A stretch of 15,873 nucleotides of DNA from Anderseniella sp. (lineage in GTDB: Bacteria; Pseudomonadota; Alphaproteobacteria; Rhizobiales; Aestuariivirgaceae). Shown piece by piece: positions 13,222 through 15,873 of the stretch; the first letter of the stretch is position 1, and each line of letters opens with the position of its first letter. Below the pieces are notes generated by a model, which was given only the letters and a program-made list of their open reading frames with translations, had not been told where the DNA came from and made no database searches. Made by a program: the position numbers and the translations under genes. The DNA lies in contig JABDRA010000664.1 of the NCBI GenBank assembly GCA_013041995.1, positions 1 to 15,873 of the forward strand. The letters run 5' to 3'.

Positions 13222-15570
13222 ATGTTACATCAACTTCAATCGTTTGCAGAAAATTCGCGCTCAACAACCAGCCCGGCGCTTCAGGCCGCTTTGCGAAAAG
13301 TGGCGACGACGGAAATCAGCCGCCGCGGCATTCTCTGCGGCGCAGCAGGTTTTGTGCTGGCCGCGCACTTCCTGCCGGGCACGGCTCAGGCTTTTGAAGC
13401 CTATCCCACACAAGGCCTGAACATGCCCAATGGCGTGCGCAATGATCCACATATTTTCGTGTCGATTGCCCCGGACGGGCAAGTCACGATCATCGCGCAT
13501 CGCTCTGAAATGGGCACCGGCTCACGTACCTCCCTGCCGATGATCATTGCCGATGAAATGGAAGCCGACTGGGATCGTGTCACCATTGTCCAGGCCGAAG
13601 GCGATGAACCCAAATACGGCAACCAGGATACCGACGGGTCGCGCAGCCTGCGCCATCACATCCAGCCATGCCGCGAGATCGGCGCTGCCGTACGCAAGAT
13701 GCTGGAACTTGCTGCTGCCAAAAAATGGGGCGTCAGTGAAGACATGGTCGAGGCATCCGGCCATCAGGTAACGCACAAGACGCTTGGCACCCGCATCGGC
13801 TATGGCGACCTGGCAACCGCCGCCATGGCACTGGAAACCCCTGCCCGCGACCAGCTTCGGTTCAAGACCGAACAGGAATTCCGCTATATCGGCAAAGGCC
13901 AGGTGCCTATCTATGATCTGCACGACATCACCACCGGCAAAGCCGTCTACGGCGCCGATGTAAATCTGCCGGGAATGAAATTTGCAGTGATCGCCCGGCC
14001 TCCGGTAGTCGGTGCAACCATCAAGTCTGTCGATGACAGTGCTGCACTGGCGGTACCCGGTGTGGAGAAAACCGTACAGATTCCGGTGACGCCGCTGGGC
14101 TCGAAGTTCAAGCCACTAGGTGGCGTGGCCGTGATAGCCAAAAACACCTGGGCCGCCCTGCAGGGCCGCGATGCACTGAAAATCGAATGGGACCAGGGTG
14201 AGCACGGTTCGTTCAATACTACAGACTACGAGAAGGAGTTGCGCGCGTCAGTTGCACAACCCGGCGCGTCGGTACGCAATCAGGGCGACACCGAAGCAGC
14301 CCTGAAATCGGCTGCCCGCACCTTGACCTATGAATACTACCAGCCCCATCTGGCACATGCGCCGATGGAACCGCCGGCAGCAGTTGCCGCCTTCAAGGAC
14401 GGCAAGTGCGAGATTTGGGCGCCTGTCCAGAGCCCCTATACAGCGCGCACCGACACCGCCGAATATCTCGGTTTGAAACCGGATGATGTGCGGGTGAATG
14501 TAACCCTGCTCGGCGGCGGGTTCGGCCGCAAGTCCAAGGCTGATTTTGCCACAGAGGCTGCCTTCCTTGCCAAGGAGCTCGATGGCTCCGTGAAAGTGCA
14601 ATGGTCAAGGGAGGACGATATCCGTAACGGATACAGCCACACTTCCTCGGTTGAGCGCATTGATGTCGGCCTGGACGCCGACAACAAGGTAACAGCGTGG
14701 CGCCATCGCAGTGCCGCACCGTCCTTCCTGTCGACATTCGTCAAGGATGAGGGCAACCAGCATGAGATCGAAATCGGCATGGGCCTGGAAAACCTGCCCT
14801 ACGCGATTGCCAATGTAAGTGCCGAGCAATGCAAGGCATATGCCCACACACGCATTGGCTGGTATCGCTCGGTGTCCAACATTCCGCGCGCCTTTGCGGT
14901 TCAGTCGGCAACTGCCGAACTGGCAGCGGAACTGGGCAAGGACCAGAAGGATTTTCTGATCGAAATGATTGGTCCGGACCGCATACTGGAAGCCAAGGCT
15001 TCAGGCCTGCCGGGCAAGTTCTGGAACCAGTACGAACCGCAGGAGGAGTTCCCGTTCGACACTGCACGTCTGCGCGCCGTTGCTGAACTGGCTGCAGACA
15101 AGGCCGGTTGGGGCAAGACACTGCCGGAAGGCGAAGGTCTCGGCATCGCGGTTCACCGCAGCTTCGTGTCCTACATCGCCATGGTGGTTCACGCCAAAGT
15201 CGAGGATGGCACTGTCACGGTGCCGGAAGTGCATGTGGCAATTGACTGCGGGTTCGCCGCCAATCCCGAACGCATTCGTTCGCAAATGCAGGGCGCGTGT
15301 GTGTTCGGCATGACAACCGCCCTGCACTTGGGCCTTACCTTTGAGGACGGTGAAGTGCAGCAGGGCAATTTCAACGACTATGAAATGGTGCGTTCCGACA
15401 ACTTCCCCGAAGTTGTGCACACCCACATCGTACCGCATCCGTTCTCGGTGCACGCAACCGGTGTCGGGGAGCCCGGAGTGCCGCCCTTCATTCCGGCACT
15501 TACCAACGCCATCTTCAACGCCAGCGGTAAGCGAGTACGCAACCTGCCTATCGGCGATCAACTGGCTTGA
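13222..15570 (+). CDS. Molybdopterin-binding subunit of molybdenum hydroxylase (isoquinoline 1-oxidoreductase beta-like, IorB)
   Basis: 782 aa from ATG 13222. The longer frame from 13144 overlaps the small-subunit gene, and GGGAG at 13208-13212 supports the later start. The N-terminus carries a twin-arginine signal, ISRRGILCGAAGFVLAAHF (residues 32-50), with cleavage after AQA at 57, so the folded enzyme goes to the periplasm. GGGFGRK (431-437) is the Mo-cofactor glycine loop, and the C-terminal GVGEPGVPP has the catalytic Glu (about E750). The duplicated aldehyde oxidase-type fold (DGSRSLRHHIQPCREIGAA early, RSVSNIPRAFAVQSATAEL later) is characteristic of the IorB branch. Length is normal. 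Oxidising power would pass via the 2Fe-2S subunit to an unidentified acceptor: no cytochrome c gene and no XdhC-type maturation factor is in view. The substrate is unknown. Confidence 0.9.
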   Translation: MLHQLQSFAENSRSTTSPALQAALRKVATTEISRRGILCGAAGFVLAAHFLPGTAQAFEAYPTQGLNMPNGVRNDPHIFVSIAPDGQVTIIAHRSEMGTGSRTSLPMIIADEMEADWDRVTIVQAEGDEPKYGNQDTDGSRSLRHHIQPCREIGAAVRKMLELAAAKKWGVSEDMVEASGHQVTHKTLGTRIGYGDLATAAMALETPARDQLRFKTEQEFRYIGKGQVPIYDLHDITTGKAVYGADVNLPGMKFAVIARPPVVGATIKSVDDSAALAVPGVEKTVQIPVTPLGSKFKPLGGVAVIAKNTWAALQGRDALKIEWDQGEHGSFNTTDYEKELRASVAQPGASVRNQGDTEAALKSAARTLTYEYYQPHLAHAPMEPPAAVAAFKDGKCEIWAPVQSPYTARTDTAEYLGLKPDDVRVNVTLLGGGFGRKSKADFATEAAFLAKELDGSVKVQWSREDDIRNGYSHTSSVERIDVGLDADNKVTAWRHRSAAPSFLSTFVKDEGNQHEIEIGMGLENLPYAIANVSAEQCKAYAHTRIGWYRSVSNIPRAFAVQSATAELAAELGKDQKDFLIEMIGPDRILEAKASGLPGKFWNQYEPQEEFPFDTARLRAVAELAADKAGWGKTLPEGEGLGIAVHRSFVSYIAMVVHAKVEDGTVTVPEVHVAIDCGFAANPERIRSQMQGACVFGMTTALHLGLTFEDGEVQQGNFNDYEMVRSDNFPEVVHTHIVPHPFSVHATGVGEPGVPPFIPALTNAIFNASGKRVRNLPIGDQLA

Positions 15571-15592
15571 ACCAGGTAGCATGAACAATACC

Positions 15593-15618
15593 GGGAGGCG
15601 GTCACATGACCGCCTCCC
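15593..15618. terminator. Perfect GC-rich hairpin between convergent genes
   Basis: GGGAGGCGGTCA (15593-15604) is followed after 2 nt by its exact reverse complement (15607-15618), giving an 11-bp usable stem with a 4-nt loop, 23 nt after the hydroxylase stop and 28 nt from the opposing gene's stop. Neither side has a T tract, so it is likely a shared 3'-end structure for both transcripts. Confidence 0.65.
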
Positions 15619-15645
15619 AATCGGAGCTGCCGACCAGCAGCGAGG

Positions 15646-15873
15646 TTACATTTCCAGCTCGCTCTGATAGGCGAACAGGGCCGGTTGACCGCCGGTATGA
15701 ATGAACAGAACCCGCTCGCCCGGTTTAATGGCTCCTTCTTTTACCAGCCCCGGCACACCGGCAAAACTCTTGCCCGTATAAACCGGATCCAGGAACAGCC
15801 CTTCCTGCCGTGCCATCATCATGATGGCGTCGCGGGCCGGCTGTCCGACATGGCCGTAGCCCGGCTCAAGCGC
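15646..15873 (-). CDS. PLP-dependent D-cysteine desulfhydrase / ACC deaminase family protein, C-terminal part
   Basis: The last 75 codons of a gene whose start lies beyond the right edge; stop TAA at 15646-15648. The visible residues EPGYGHVGQPARDAIMMMAR, EGLFLDPVYTGKSFAGV and VLFIHTGGQPALFAYQ match the C-terminus of the fold-type II family containing D-cysteine desulfhydrase, ACC deaminase and L-cysteate sulfo-lyase (CuyA). The YTGK and HTGG loops are family hallmarks of the cofactor/substrate site. D-cysteine desulfhydrase releases sulfide, pyruvate and ammonia; CuyA acts on cysteate. The specificity residues are outside the window, so the exact reaction is open. It converges on the molybdenum hydroxylase operon and shares its terminal hairpin. 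Confidence 0.88.
   Translation of the reverse strand, partial: ALEPGYGHVGQPARDAIMMMARQEGLFLDPVYTGKSFAGVPGLVKEGAIKPGERVLFIHTGGQPALFAYQSELEM

Noticed and set aside
1..15873. Phage, toxin-antitoxin, CRISPR or defence genes
   Set aside because: No arrays, integrases, nucleases or toxin-like small gene pairs were seen; all large frames fit metabolism, transport, regulation or envelope functions.

Overview
The window looks like chromosomal DNA of an alphaproteobacterium, probably Hyphomicrobiales (Rhizobiales)-like or a related marine lineage. This is inferred from moderately high GC, a DmdA-like GcvT-family protein, a TRAP uptake system, an IorAB-type molybdenum hydroxylase, and palindromes ending in CTAGAGCA, a style I associate with rhizobial intergenic repeats. 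No rRNA, tRNA, insertion sequence, CRISPR array or phage gene was found.

Left part (1-5053). The end of a class III nucleotide cyclase gene points toward a minus-strand pair (GT4 glycosyltransferase, then a NodB-fold polysaccharide deacetylase, with ATGA overlap). Two large perfect or near-perfect palindromes fill the gap between the cyclase and the deacetylase, and the second one encodes the last codons of the deacetylase. A DUF3095 protein with cyclase-like Asp motifs is divergent from the glycosyltransferase. It overlaps tail to tail by 8 nt with a THF-dependent GcvT/DmdA-like methyltransferase gene.

Middle part (5054-12540). A minus-strand alpha/beta hydrolase gene is preceded by an unannotated 38-codon ORF with its own ribosome binding site. 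Next comes a coherent sugar-acid catabolic locus: a FadR/FCD-type GntR regulator and 2-keto-3-deoxygluconate kinase (plus strand), and on the minus strand dctP-dctQ-dctM plus an SDR oxidoreductase. KDPG aldolase is divergent from dctP. The same 12-base sequence CTAGTATGGTAC lies upstream of the regulator gene and in the dctP/eda divergent region, where it sits between a plausible -35 and -10. The simplest reading is uptake of a uronate-type compound, SDR reduction to 2-keto-3-deoxygluconate (KDG), phosphorylation by KdgK and cleavage by Eda to pyruvate and glyceraldehyde-3-phosphate, all under the local GntR protein. An SDR next to KdgK and Eda fits a reductase of the unsaturated-uronate product DEH (from alginate or pectin), but the substrate is not proven.

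Right part (12541-15873). A two-gene molybdenum hydroxylase operon of the isoquinoline 1-oxidoreductase type has a 2Fe-2S subunit and a Tat-exported molybdopterin subunit. It is followed by a perfect GC-rich hairpin and by the 3' end of a convergent PLP-dependent D-cysteine desulfhydrase/ACC deaminase-family gene cut by the window edge.

No clearly new multi-gene system is evident. The items most worth a second look are the 623-730 double palindrome, the shared operator, the hidden small ORF at 5969-6085, and the cyclase / deacetylase / glycosyltransferase / DUF3095 grouping.
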